DNA from: Burkholderia sp. WAC0059
Lineage (GTDB): Bacteria; Pseudomonadota; Gammaproteobacteria; Burkholderiales; Burkholderiaceae
DNA length: 64,000 nucleotides
Assembly (NCBI RefSeq): GCF_002870125.1
Contig: NZ_PNEO01000004.1
Coordinates: forward strand, 1 to 64,000
Reading direction: 5' to 3'
Shown here: piece after piece, positions 38,826 to 47,673 of the stretch
Layout: every line of letters begins with the position of its first letter
How positions within the stretch are numbered: position 1 is the stretch's first letter
Program-made: the position numbers and the translations under genes
The notes under the pieces: generated by a model
Told to the model about the DNA's origin: nothing
What the model saw: only the letters and a program-made list of their open reading frames with translations
The model's database searches: none

Positions 38826-40010
38826 ATGCCCCTGCCCCTCATCGCGCTTGCCGTCGCCGCCTTCGGCATCGGCACTACGGAATTCGTCATCATGGGCCTG
38901 TTGCCCGACGTCGCGCGCGACCTCGCCGTGTCGATCCCCGCGACCGGCATGCTGGTCTCGGCCTACGCGCTCGGCGTCGCGATCGGCGCGCCGATCGTCG
39001 CCATCGCGATCGCCAACGTGCCGCGCAAGCGGGCGCTGATGCGGCTCATCGCCATCTTCATCGTCGGCAACCTGCTCTGCGCGATCGCGCCGAACTACAC
39101 CGTGCTGATGGCCGCGCGCATCGTCACCTCGTTCTGCCACGGCGCGTTCTTCGGCATCGGCTCGGTCGTGGCCGCCGGGCTGGTCGCGCCGAACCGGCGC
39201 GCGCAGGCCATCGCGCTGATGTTCACGGGGCTCACGCTCGCCAACGTGCTCGGCGTGCCGCTCGGCACGGCCCTCGGCCAGGCCGCCGGCTGGCGCGCCA
39301 CGTTCTGGGCCGTGACCGGCATCGGCGTGCTCGCGGCCATCGCGCTGGCCGTCTGCCTGCCGGCGAAGATCGAAATGCCGAAGACGAGCCTCATGCACGA
39401 GTTCAGCGTGCTGAAAAACGTCCAGGTGCTGCTCGTGCTCGCCATCAGCGCGCTCGCGTCGGCCAGCCTGTTCTCGGTGTTCACCTACATCACGCCGATT
39501 CTCGAGAACGTCACCGGCTTCACGCCGCACGCGGTCACGCTCGTGCTGCTGCTCTTCGGGCTCGGGCTCACGGCCGGCAGCACGCTGGGCGGCCGGCTCG
39601 CCGACTGGCGGCTGATGCCGTCGCTCGTCGGCTTCCTGCTCGCGATCGGCGTGATCCTCGCCGTGTTCGCCGCCGCGATGCACGGGCAAAAACCCGCGAT
39701 GGCGGCCATCTTCGTCTGGGGCGTGCTCGCGTTCGCGATCGTGCCGCCGCTGCAAATGCTCGTCGTCGAGCGCGCGAGCGAGGCGCCGAACCTCGCCTCC
39801 ACGCTCAACCAGGGCGCCTTCAACCTCGGCAACGCGGGCGGCGCCTGGCTCGGCGGCGTGGCCATCAGCGCCGGCGCCCCGCTGACGCGGCTGCCGTGGG
39901 TCGGCCTCGCGCTCGTCGCCGGCGCGTTCGCGCTGACGCTCGTGTCGGCCTCGCTCGAGCGGCGCGCGAAAGCGCGCGTCACGGTGAACGACCCCGCCTC
40001 GTGCGCGTGA
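38826..40010 (+). CDS. MFS exporter, AraJ/DHA1 type
   Basis: A 394-residue, 12-helix permease. The start MPLPLIALAVAAFGIGTTEF is the hallmark of the AraJ/YdeA-type DHA1 subgroup, and the C-terminal NLASTLNQGAFNLGNAGGAW is also typical. Members export sugars (arabinose, lactose) or drugs such as chloramphenicol. Substrate here is unknown. It stands alone, with the EAL-like gene about 156 bases on. Confidence 0.88.
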   Translation: MPLPLIALAVAAFGIGTTEFVIMGLLPDVARDLAVSIPATGMLVSAYALGVAIGAPIVAIAIANVPRKRALMRLIAIFIVGNLLCAIAPNYTVLMAARIVTSFCHGAFFGIGSVVAAGLVAPNRRAQAIALMFTGLTLANVLGVPLGTALGQAAGWRATFWAVTGIGVLAAIALAVCLPAKIEMPKTSLMHEFSVLKNVQVLLVLAISALASASLFSVFTYITPILENVTGFTPHAVTLVLLLFGLGLTAGSTLGGRLADWRLMPSLVGFLLAIGVILAVFAAAMHGQKPAMAAIFVWGVLAFAIVPPLQMLVVERASEAPNLASTLNQGAFNLGNAGGAWLGGVAISAGAPLTRLPWVGLALVAGAFALTLVSASLERRAKARVTVNDPASCA

Positions 40011-40166
40011 GCCCCGCGCGCGCCCTCAATTCCGGCTGCGCGCGGCCGATAAGGTTATGACCATTTCGTCCATGCCGCCGCGCGCCGGACTGCTACCATC
40101 CATGGATTCCGTCACGACGCGGCGCCGGCCGCCCACGTCCCCTTCCGGCCTCGCACCGCACAAGAC

Positions 40167-40997
40167 ATGATTGCCCCGACCCTTTCCGAGCTGGTCGCCC
40201 GCGCCGCCGATCATCCGTTTCTCGGCGAACACCTCGCGATGGGGGACGGCGAGCAGGCCGTCGCGCAACACGGCGACACGCTGCTGCGCAGCGGATACGC
40301 GCCGATCTTCGACGTCAGCGTGCACGGGCTCGCGCAGTCGCTCTCGCCCGAGCCCGCGAGCGCGGAGCGTTTCGGCGACGAACTCGGTTTCCAGGCCATC
40401 ACGCTGCGCGAGGACGGCGAGCCGTTCGTGCTGCTCGACGACACGCTCGACGACCCCGCGCTCGTCTCGCTCGACCGGATGCTGCGCGCGCTCCACACGA
40501 TCAATTTTCTCGGCACGCAGCGGCGCGGCCTGCTGTTCCTGCGCGTGCACGAGCGGCTGCTCAAGAGCGTGAAATACGACCACGGGCGGCATTTCTCGAA
40601 CGTGCTCGTCTCGTTCGGGCTCAATCCGGGCCGCATCGTGATCGAGCTGCCGCCCGCCGCGGTGGCGCACCGGACTTTCCTCGGCTATCTGACGAAGAGC
40701 TACCAGCGCTACGGCTTCAAGGTGGCGGGCAACCTGCCGAATGCCGGGCAGATCCTGTCCGTGTCGGACATGGCGCGGCTCGACTTCGTGAAGATGGACG
40801 CGGGCGCCGCGCTGCGCGACTCGATGGTCAAACCGCTCGTCGGCTATGCCGCGCGGCTGCGCATTCCGCTGATCTTCAACCGCGTCGCCGACGCGTCCCA
40901 GTTCAACCTGCTGCAGCAGTACGACGTGCGGTTCGTGCAGGGGCCGCTCTTCGCGGCGCAGGACAAGGTGGCGGGCGCCTGGTCGGCCGCCCGGTAA
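40167..40997 (+). CDS. Degenerate EAL-domain protein
   Basis: A 276-residue cytosolic protein with the EAL-domain fold pattern (YAPIFDVSVHGLAQSL, then YQRYGFKVAGNLPNAGQILSV) but without the catalytic EAL, DDFG or EGVET motifs. The EAL site reads LAQ here. It is therefore unlikely to cleave c-di-GMP and may be a binding protein or adaptor. It starts with ATG at 40167 and is followed convergently by murB. The neighbourhood is conserved housekeeping, which argues that the protein is functional rather than decaying. Confidence 0.75.
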   Translation: MIAPTLSELVARAADHPFLGEHLAMGDGEQAVAQHGDTLLRSGYAPIFDVSVHGLAQSLSPEPASAERFGDELGFQAITLREDGEPFVLLDDTLDDPALVSLDRMLRALHTINFLGTQRRGLLFLRVHERLLKSVKYDHGRHFSNVLVSFGLNPGRIVIELPPAAVAHRTFLGYLTKSYQRYGFKVAGNLPNAGQILSVSDMARLDFVKMDAGAALRDSMVKPLVGYAARLRIPLIFNRVADASQFNLLQQYDVRFVQGPLFAAQDKVAGAWSAAR

Positions 40998-41031
40998 GAA
41001 GGGGCTAAGAGGGGAAAAGCGGCCGGGCCGC

Positions 41032-42084
41032 TCAGAGACTGACGGGTTCCTGCTCGAGCTCGACGCCGAAGCGCGTGCGCACATCGCTGCGGATCGCCTG
41101 GGCGAGTTCGAGCACGTCGGCGCCCGTCGCGCCGCCGCGGTTCACGAGCACGAGCGCCTGCCGGTCGTGGACGGCCGCCGCGCGCAGCGCGCGGCCCTTC
41201 CAGCCGCAGCGGTCGATGAGCCAGCCGGCGGCCAGCTTCACGCGCCCGTCGGCCTGGGGATACGAGACGATCTGCGGTTCGCGCGCGAGCAGCGCGTCGA
41301 ACTGCAGCGCATCGACGACGGGATTCTTGAAGAAACTGCCGGCGTTGCCGAGCTGGACCGGGTCCGGCAGCTTCGCGCGCCGCACCGCCACGACCGCGTC
41401 GAACACGGCCCGCGCGTCGGGCGTATCCGCGAAGCCGCGCGCTTCCAGTTCGCGCGCGAGATCGGCGTAGCCGGCGCGCGGCGTCCACCGCTTCGGCAGG
41501 CGGAACGTCACCGAGGTGATTGCAAAGCGCCCGCTGCCTTCGCGCTTGAAAACGCTGTCGCGGTAATCGAACCCGCAATCCGCGGCGTCGAATTCGGTCA
41601 CCTTGCCGCTCGCGAGCTCGACCGCGCGCACCGAGGCGCAGCGCTCGGCCATTTCGAGCCCGTACGCGCCGATGTTCTGGACCGGCGCGGCGCCGACGGT
41701 GCCCGGAATCAGCGCGAGATTCTCGAGGCCCGGCATGTGCTGCTCGAGCGTCCAGGCGACGAAATCGTGCCAGTTCTCGCCGGCCGCCGCTTCGACGTAC
41801 CAGGCATGCTCGTCCTCGCGCGCGAGACGCCGCCCGCGCAGCGCGACGAGCAGCACGAGGCCGTCGAAGTCGCGCGTGAGCACGACGTTGCTGCCGCCGC
41901 CCAGCACGAGCGTGCGCTGCCCCCGCGCGCGCGGGTCGCGCACCGCGGCGCGCAGGTCGACCTCGGTCTCGAGGCGGCACGCGAGCCGCGCCCGAACGTC
42001 GAAACCGAACGTGTTGTGCGCGCGCAGCGGATAATCGGCTGCGAACCAGGCACGAGCGTGGCGGGACGAGGCGGATGCGGGCAT
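41032..42084 (-). CDS. murB: UDP-N-acetylenolpyruvoylglucosamine reductase
   Basis: FAD- and NADPH-dependent reductase for the second step of UDP-MurNAc synthesis in the cytosol. The 350 residues match type I MurB of E. coli. Seen are LGGGSNVVL (61-69, FAD binding), [17 protein letters not shown], and the catalytic Ser in [10 protein letters not shown]. The start at ATG 42084 gives the usual N-terminus ([17 protein letters not shown]). It is divergent from yajQ with about 240 bases between. Confidence 0.95.
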   Translation of the reverse strand: MPASASSRHARAWFAADYPLRAHNTFGFDVRARLACRLETEVDLRAAVRDPRARGQRTLVLGGGSNVVLTRDFDGLVLLVALRGRRLAREDEHAWYVEAAAGENWHDFVAWTLEQHMPGLENLALIPGTVGAAPVQNIGAYGLEMAERCASVRAVELASGKVTEFDAADCGFDYRDSVFKREGSGRFAITSVTFRLPKRWTPRAGYADLARELEARGFADTPDARAVFDAVVAVRRAKLPDPVQLGNAGSFFKNPVVDALQFDALLAREPQIVSYPQADGRVKLAAGWLIDRCGWKGRALRAAAVHDRQALVLVNRGGATGADVLELAQAIRSDVRTRFGVELEQEPVSL

Positions 42085-42324
42085 CGAAACGGGTATCCGG
42101 GCGGAGCGGGCGAGCGTCGGTGAAAACGTCGGTGAAAAAAACGGTAAAACCAGGGCCGCGAGCCATGCACGCGGAACGGCATGCGGCCTTGGGCAAAAGA
42201 AACGGCACCGGTAAAATGGCGTCGGTTCGTGATTATAGCGAGTGCGGCCGGCCCGACGGCAATCCGTGGCCGCGATCCGACACCGCGCTGCCCGGAAACG
42301 GCCGGGGACAACTGGGAGAATGCA

Positions 42325-42810
42325 ATGCCATCGTTTGACGTCGTCTGCGAAGCCAACATGATCGAGGTGAAGAACGCCGTCGAGCAAGCCAACAAGGAAA
42401 TTTCCACGCGCTTCGACTTCAAGGGCTCGGACGCGCGCGTGGAACAGAAGGAGCGCGAACTGACGATGTTCGCCGACGACGAGTTCAAGCTGGGCCAGGT
42501 CAAGGACGTGCTGCTCTCGAAGATGGCGAAGCGCAACGTGGACGTGCGCTTTCTCGACTACGGCAAGATCGAAAAGATCGGCGGCGACAAGGTCAAGCAG
42601 CTCGTCACCGTGAAGAAGGGCGTCTCGGGCGACCTCGCGAAGAAGATCGTCAAGCTCGTCAAGGACAGCAAGATCAAGGTTCAGGCCAGCATCCAGGGCG
42701 ACGCGGTGCGCGTGGCGGGCGCCAAGCGCGACGACCTGCAAAGCGTCATCGCCCTGCTGCGCAAGGACGTGACCGACACGCCGCTCGACTTCAACAACTT
42801 CCGCGATTAG
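42325..42810 (+). CDS. yajQ: YajQ-family nucleotide-binding protein
   Basis: A 161-residue protein. It begins [21 protein letters not shown] and contains the [12 protein letters not shown] motif of the family. Relatives bind c-di-GMP (Xanthomonas XC_3703) or other nucleotides and act on transcription or phage growth. Which applies here is unknown. ATG at 42325. Its stop is followed by a GC-rich hairpin shared with plsY. Confidence 0.95.
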   Translation: MPSFDVVCEANMIEVKNAVEQANKEISTRFDFKGSDARVEQKERELTMFADDEFKLGQVKDVLLSKMAKRNVDVRFLDYGKIEKIGGDKVKQLVTVKKGVSGDLAKKIVKLVKDSKIKVQASIQGDAVRVAGAKRDDLQSVIALLRKDVTDTPLDFNNFRD

Positions 42811-42840
42811 GACGCGCCCGGGCGCCGCACGTCCGGCTTC

Positions 42841-42871
42841 GTTCCGGATGGCCCGCCGGGCCGTCCGGAAC
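42841..42871. terminator. GC-rich hairpin between convergent yajQ and plsY
   Basis: GTTCCGGA pairs with TCCGGAAC and, after one T/G mismatch, GGCCC pairs with GGGCC around a three-base loop GCC. A long stem without a T run, so a Rho-independent terminator is only possible. It lies 30 bases after the yajQ stop. Confidence 0.4.
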
Positions 42872-42952
42872 GGCCCGGCGTCTCAGCCCGACGCCCACAG
42901 CCCACAGCCCCAGCGAACCCGCCCGGCCACGCCCCGCCTCACCCGCCCCGCC

Positions 42953-43588
42953 TCACCCGCCACGCTGACCGTCCGGTTCCGCCGTCTTCTTCCGGCCGCC
43001 GATGCGGCTTTCCGTACCCGCCATCAGCTTCGAAATGTTCGTGCGGTGGCGCCACACCAGCAGCACGCTCATCGCGAGAATCGCGAGCGCCACGAGGTGC
43101 CCGCCGAACAGGAGCGCGTCGAGGATCGGCGCGCACACGGCCGCCGCCAGCGCGGCCAGCGACGAGTAGCGAAACGCGAACGCGACGACGAGCCAGGCCA
43201 GCACGCACGCGAGGCCGAGCAGCGGCTGCACCGCGAACAGCACGCCGGCCGCCGTCGCGACGCCCTTGCCGCCCTTGAAGCGGAAGAACACCGGATAGAG
43301 GTGGCCGAGGAACACGGCGATCGACGCGAGCGCGACGGCTTCGTCGTTAAGTCCGAAGCGCGGACCGAAACGCGCGGCGAGCCAGACGGCGAGCCAGCCC
43401 TTGAGCGCGTCGCCCGCGAGCGTGAGGATCGCGGCCGTCTTGTTGCCGCTGCGCAGCACGTTGGTCGCGCCGGGATTGCCGGAGCCGTAGGAACGCGGGT
43501 CGGAGAGACCCAGCACGGCGCTGACGATCACGGCAAACGACACCGAGCCGATCAGATAGGCAAGGACGGCGACGATCAGGTTGTACAT
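42953..43588 (-). CDS. plsY: Glycerol-3-phosphate acyltransferase PlsY
   Basis: A 211-residue polytopic inner-membrane acyltransferase that uses acyl-phosphate (from PlsX) to form lysophosphatidic acid. The conserved [11 protein letters not shown] (36-46) and [14 protein letters not shown] motifs are present. It starts [20 protein letters not shown]. The C-terminus adds a basic tail ([20 protein letters not shown]). A chromosomal PlsB may also exist, but is not in the window. Confidence 0.95.
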   Translation of the reverse strand: MYNLIVAVLAYLIGSVSFAVIVSAVLGLSDPRSYGSGNPGATNVLRSGNKTAAILTLAGDALKGWLAVWLAARFGPRFGLNDEAVALASIAVFLGHLYPVFFRFKGGKGVATAAGVLFAVQPLLGLACVLAWLVVAFAFRYSSLAALAAAVCAPILDALLFGGHLVALAILAMSVLLVWRHRTNISKLMAGTESRIGGRKKTAEPDGQRGG

Positions 43589-43798
43589 GCGTGAAGCCCG
43601 GACGAAAAAAGAAAGGAAGCGGGGAAGCCGCCCTGCGCGCCAGCGGTCGCGACCGCGCCGGCCTTCGCAAAGGCGCTCATTCTACCGAAGCGCCGCGACC
43701 GGAGCGCGCGCCGCCGGCGGACGAGGACCGGGAAAAGAACGGGAAGGCAGAAAGCGCCGAAAACACCAGACAAGCGCCGGACAAAAGCCGGGCGCGCC

Positions 43799-44290
43799 CT
43801 ACTCGACGCTCGCGCACTGCACCGGCTTCGCGCCGAGCAGCGAGACGAGCGCCGCGGGCGCGAGGCTCACGAGAAAGCCCCGCCGCCCGCCGTTCAGATA
43901 GATCTCGTCGAATTCGAGGATCGTGGATTCGACGTAGACGGGCATCGTCTTCTTCGTGCCGAACGGCGACGTGCCGCCGACGAGGTAGCCCGAATGACGG
44001 TTCGCGACCTCGGGCTTGCAGGGCTCGACGCGTTTCGCGCCGATCTGCCGCGCGAGGCTCTTCGTCGAGACCTTGCGGTCGCCGTGCATGAGCACGATGA
44101 GCGGCTTCGCGTGCTCGTCCTCCATGACGAGCGTCTTGACGACGCGATGCTCGTCGAGGCCGAGCTGGCGCGCCGACTCGGCCGTGCCGCCGTGTTCGAC
44201 GTATTCGTAGGGATATTCGCCGAACGCGATGCCGTGGCGCCGCAGCAGTTGCGTCGCGGGGGTTTCGGATACGTGTTTCGATTTGCTCAT
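43799..44290 (-). CDS. ybaK: Cys-tRNA(Pro)/Cys-tRNA(Cys) deacylase YbaK
   Basis: A 163-residue editing protein that removes Cys from misacylated tRNA-Pro. The YbaK/ProX core (VVKTLVMEDEHAKPLIVLMHGDR and IGAKRVEPC) is intact. ATG at 44290, start MSKSKHVSETPATQLL. It lies downstream of xerD on the same strand with about 45 bases between and could be co-transcribed. Confidence 0.92.
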   Translation of the reverse strand: MSKSKHVSETPATQLLRRHGIAFGEYPYEYVEHGGTAESARQLGLDEHRVVKTLVMEDEHAKPLIVLMHGDRKVSTKSLARQIGAKRVEPCKPEVANRHSGYLVGGTSPFGTKKTMPVYVESTILEFDEIYLNGGRRGFLVSLAPAALVSLLGAKPVQCASVE

Positions 44291-44334
44291 GGAGCGCCAT
44301 TGTAGCGGGCGCCGGCCACGCAGCGGGCGGCGTT

Positions 44335-45306
44335 CTACCCGCGCGGATGGTGCGTCGCGTGTAGCTGCTTGAGCCGCTCGCGCGCGACGTGCGTGTAGAT
44401 CTGCGTCGTCGAGATGTCGCTGTGGCCGAGCAGCAGTTGCACGACGCGCAGGTCCGCGCCGTGGTTCAGCAGATGCGTGGCGAACGCGTGCCGCAGCGTG
44501 TGCGGCGAGAGCGGCGCATGCACGCCGGCCGTCGCCGCGCGGCGCTTGATGATGTGCCAGAACTGCTGGCGCGTCATGCCCTCGGCGCGTGCCGTCACGA
44601 ACAGCGCATCGGCCGTGCGCGCGCCGAGCAGCGCCGGCCGCGCGTCGCGCAGATAGCGCTCGATCCACCCGTGCGCTTCCTCGCCGAACGGGATCAGGCG
44701 CTCCTTCGCGCCCTTGCCGAGCACCCGCACCACGCCCTCGTTGAGCCCCACTTCGACGGTCTTGAGCGTGACGAGCTCGGTCACGCGCAGCCCGCTCGCG
44801 TACATCAGTTCGAGCATCGTGCGGTCGCGCAGCCCGAGCGGCGTGTCGACGTCGGGCGCGCCGAGCAGCGCCTCGACCTGCGCCTCGGTCAGCGTCGACG
44901 GAAAGCGCAGCGGCTGCTTCGCCGAGCGGATGCGCACGGTCGGGTCCGCCTGCGCGCGCCGCTCGCGCACGGCCCAGCCGTAATAGCGGCGAAACACCGA
45001 GAGCCGCCGGTTCGTCGAGGTCGGCTTGTCGTCGCGGCGCACGGCGCTGTAGGCGACCAGGTCGTCCTCGCGCGCGCCGTCGAGCATCCGCCCGCGCTCG
45101 AGCCCGAGCCACTGCGCGAAGATACTCAGGTCGCGCCGGTATGCGTCGAGCGTGTTGCGCGAGAGCCCGTACTCGAGCCACATCGCATCGCAGAACGTGT
45201 CGATCGCGGCGCGGCTCGCGACGAGCATGGGGGACGCGGCGGGTTCGCCGCCGGCTTCTGGACCGGGCGCATCGGCCTGGCCCGGCATTTTCGTCGTCTC
45301 GCTCAT
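44335..45306 (-). CDS. xerD: Tyrosine recombinase XerD
   Basis: Site-specific recombinase that with XerC resolves chromosome dimers at dif under FtsK control. The 323 residues have the phage_integrase core: the catalytic Arg in YASGLRVTEL, the HTLRHAFATHLLNHG segment with His and Arg, the late GHSDIS histidine, and the Tyr of TTQIYTHV. A 25-residue N-terminal extension rich in Ala, Pro and Gly is likely disordered. ATG at 45306 overlaps the ogt stop by four bases. Confidence 0.95.
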   Translation of the reverse strand: MSETTKMPGQADAPGPEAGGEPAASPMLVASRAAIDTFCDAMWLEYGLSRNTLDAYRRDLSIFAQWLGLERGRMLDGAREDDLVAYSAVRRDDKPTSTNRRLSVFRRYYGWAVRERRAQADPTVRIRSAKQPLRFPSTLTEAQVEALLGAPDVDTPLGLRDRTMLELMYASGLRVTELVTLKTVEVGLNEGVVRVLGKGAKERLIPFGEEAHGWIERYLRDARPALLGARTADALFVTARAEGMTRQQFWHIIKRRAATAGVHAPLSPHTLRHAFATHLLNHGADLRVVQLLLGHSDISTTQIYTHVARERLKQLHATHHPRG

Positions 45307-45776
45307 CGCGCCTCGACGCCCTCGTGCGCGAGCAGCCAGCGCTTCACGTCGCGAAAGAAGCCTTCGCCGCCGTGATGCGCGAACCCGCCGAGGCCGCTCG
45401 CCGCGACGACGCGGTGACACGGAATCACGAGCGGAAAGCGGTTCGAGCCGCAAGCCTGGCCGACCGCGCGCGGCGAGCTGCCGCCGATGCGCTCGGCCAG
45501 TTGCCCGTAGGTCAGCACGGCGCCCGCCGCGATCGTGTCGATGCCCTGCCAGACGCGCCGCTGGAACGGCGTGCCGCGCTCGGCAAGCGGCAGGTCGAAG
45601 TCCGCCGAGGCGCACTCGAAGTACCGCGCGATCTGGCCGGCCGCGCGCCCGGCCAGATCGCAGTCGGGCACGACGCCCGGCGCGTCGGCCGTCAGATAGA
45701 CGATCTCGCTCACGCGCCCGCCTTCGGTCCGGATGCCGACCTTGCCGAACGGCGCGTCGATCACCGCGTTGAACAT
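45303..45776 (-). CDS. ogt: Methylated-DNA--[protein]-cysteine S-methyltransferase
   Basis: A 157-residue suicide repair enzyme that takes an alkyl group from O6-alkylguanine onto its cysteine. The active-site PCHR motif holds C120, preceded by the FQRRVWQGIDTI and YGQLAERIGGS family segments. It begins MFNAVIDAPFGKVG at ATG 45776. It is coupled to xerD by the ATGA overlap. No Ada-like N-terminal regulatory domain is present. Confidence 0.95.
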   Translation of the reverse strand: MFNAVIDAPFGKVGIRTEGGRVSEIVYLTADAPGVVPDCDLAGRAAGQIARYFECASADFDLPLAERGTPFQRRVWQGIDTIAAGAVLTYGQLAERIGGSSPRAVGQACGSNRFPLVIPCHRVVAASGLGGFAHHGGEGFFRDVKRWLLAHEGVEAR

Positions 45777-45856
45777 GATGTGCCTCCCCGTCGTCGAAAT
45801 GCGGCTGCGCGGCCCTTTCGCCCGCTCCGTCGCCGCGCCGCCCCGATTATGCCGCG

Positions 45857-47107
45857 TCATGCCGCTTCGAGCGCCCAGCGAACGTGCTCGCGAACGAGCG
45901 CCGAACCGTCGTCTTCCCGCGCGCGCAGCGCGGCGACGAGCGCGGCGCGCGCGTCGTCCGCGAGCGCGCCGGACGGCGCGCGCAGCGCGTTGCCGAGCCC
46001 GACGGCCAGATTGCGCAGCCAGCGCTCGTAGCCGATGCGGCGCACCGCGCTGCCCTGCATGCGCTCGTCGAACTGCGCGGCGCTCCAGCCGAACAACTCG
46101 ACGAGCGTCGCGCGGTCGAGCCCGTGGCGCACGTCGAAGTCGTCGACGGGCGCGGCCGCCGCGAACTTGTTCCAGGGGCACACGAGCTGGCAGTCGTCGC
46201 AGCCGTACACGCGGTTGCCGATCATCGGCCGGAGCTCGAGCGGGATGCTGCCTTTCAGTTCGATGGTCAGGTACGAGATGCAGCGCCGCGCGTCCACCCT
46301 GTAAGGCTCGACGATCGCGCCCGTCGGGCAGGCGTCGAGGCAGCGCGTGCAGCTTCCGCAATGCTCGCCGGCGTCGCCGGGACGATTCGGGCCGCCGTCG
46401 GCATCGGTCGGCAGCGGGAGATCGACGTAGATCTCGCCGAGAAAGAACAGAGACCCCGCGTCGCGCTGCAAAAGCAGCGTGTGCTTCCCCCGCCAGCCGA
46501 CGCCGGCCTTCTGCGCGAGCTCGACCTCGAGCACAGGCGCCGAGTCGGCGAACACGCGATGGCCGTAGACGCCGACGGCCGCCTCGATGCGCTCGGCCAG
46601 TTGTTGCAGACGCTGACGCAACACCTTGTGATAGTCGCGGCCGCGCGCGTAGATCGACACCACCGCGGCCTGCGGATCGGCGAGCCTCGCGCGTTCCCTC
46701 GCCCGCCAGTCCGGCGGCGCGTCTTGCGAAGCACTTTCGCCGGGCTTTCCGCTCGCCGCTTCGGTGAAGCTCGCCGCAGGCAAATAGGCCATCCTTACGG
46801 AAATCACACGTCGCGTGCCGGCCACAAGCTCGCCGGGACGCGCGCGTTTCGGGCCATGTTTGGCCATATAATCCATCTCGCCGTGGCAGCCCGCTTCGAG
46901 CCACGCGGCAAGGCCCGCCTCGGCATGGGAAAGATTGGTATCGCTGATGCCGAGCGCGCCGAACCCCAGTTCGCGTCCCCAGACACGAATGCGCGCGGCA
47001 AGTTCGACGAGTTCGCGCGCATCGAACCCGGACCCGGCCGCGCGAGGCGACTCGTGCGACGCTTCGCGAGGCAGGCGGGACGAAAGGGGCGACGGACTGC
47101 GGTTCAT
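45857..47107 (-). CDS. queG: tRNA epoxyqueuosine(34) reductase
   Basis: Cobalamin- and iron-sulfur-dependent enzyme that completes queuosine in the tRNA wobble position. The 416-residue protein has the two 4Fe-4S clusters CGSCTRCLDACP and CDDCQLVCPW. The N-terminal DUF1730 part contains ARGRDYHKVLRQRL. The ATG at 47107 is chosen; GTG at 47110 is one codon upstream. Neither has a strong ribosome binding site. It is divergent from tsaE with about 17 bases between starts. Confidence 0.94.
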   Translation of the reverse strand: MNRSPSPLSSRLPREASHESPRAAGSGFDARELVELAARIRVWGRELGFGALGISDTNLSHAEAGLAAWLEAGCHGEMDYMAKHGPKRARPGELVAGTRRVISVRMAYLPAASFTEAASGKPGESASQDAPPDWRARERARLADPQAAVVSIYARGRDYHKVLRQRLQQLAERIEAAVGVYGHRVFADSAPVLEVELAQKAGVGWRGKHTLLLQRDAGSLFFLGEIYVDLPLPTDADGGPNRPGDAGEHCGSCTRCLDACPTGAIVEPYRVDARRCISYLTIELKGSIPLELRPMIGNRVYGCDDCQLVCPWNKFAAAAPVDDFDVRHGLDRATLVELFGWSAAQFDERMQGSAVRRIGYERWLRNLAVGLGNALRAPSGALADDARAALVAALRAREDDGSALVREHVRWALEAA

Positions 47108-47124
47108 CACGTCATTTTACGAGA

Positions 47125-47673
47125 ATGCCCGTTATTCCCGGTCAGGACAGTATCGCTGGATACCCCGCCGACGCGCTGCTCGAACGCCGCTTCGAGCTGG
47201 CGGACGAAGCCGCCACCGACGCGTTCGGCGCGCGCTTCGCGAAAGCGATCGCGGAGCAACGGCAAGCGGCGCGCCGCGACGGCCTGCAGGTCCAGCTCAC
47301 CGGCGACCTCGGCGCCGGCAAAACCTCGCTCGTGCGCGCCACCCTGCGCGCGCTCGGCCACGCGGGCCGCGTGCGCAGTCCCACCTACACGCTCGTCGAA
47401 CCCTACACGGTCGCGACCCCGGACGGGGAACTCGCGCTCTATCACTTCGATCTCTATCGCTTCGGCGACCCGTCCGAATGGACCGACGCCGGCTTTCGCG
47501 AGTACCTCGACAGCGGCGCCGTCTGCCTCGTCGAATGGCCACAGCGCGCGAGCGGCCTGCTCGGCGTGCCGGACCTCGCGTTCGCGCTCGAACCCGGTGA
47601 GCGCGGCGAGGGCCGCGTGCTCACCGCATTCGCATACAGCAACCTGGGAAAGGCATGCCTCGAAAGATGTTAA
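47125..47673 (+). CDS. tsaE: tRNA threonylcarbamoyladenosine biosynthesis ATPase TsaE
   Basis: P-loop ATPase that works with TsaB and TsaD to make t6A37 in ANN-decoding tRNAs. The 182-residue protein has LTGDLGAGKTS (Walker A), RSPTYTLVEPY and YHFDLYRF. The start MPVIPGQDSIAGYPADALLE at 47125 includes an N-terminal extension. It overlaps the amiC start by 19 bases, the usual proteobacterial tsaE-amiC arrangement. Confidence 0.95.
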   Translation: MPVIPGQDSIAGYPADALLERRFELADEAATDAFGARFAKAIAEQRQAARRDGLQVQLTGDLGAGKTSLVRATLRALGHAGRVRSPTYTLVEPYTVATPDGELALYHFDLYRFGDPSEWTDAGFREYLDSGAVCLVEWPQRASGLLGVPDLAFALEPGERGEGRVLTAFAYSNLGKACLERC

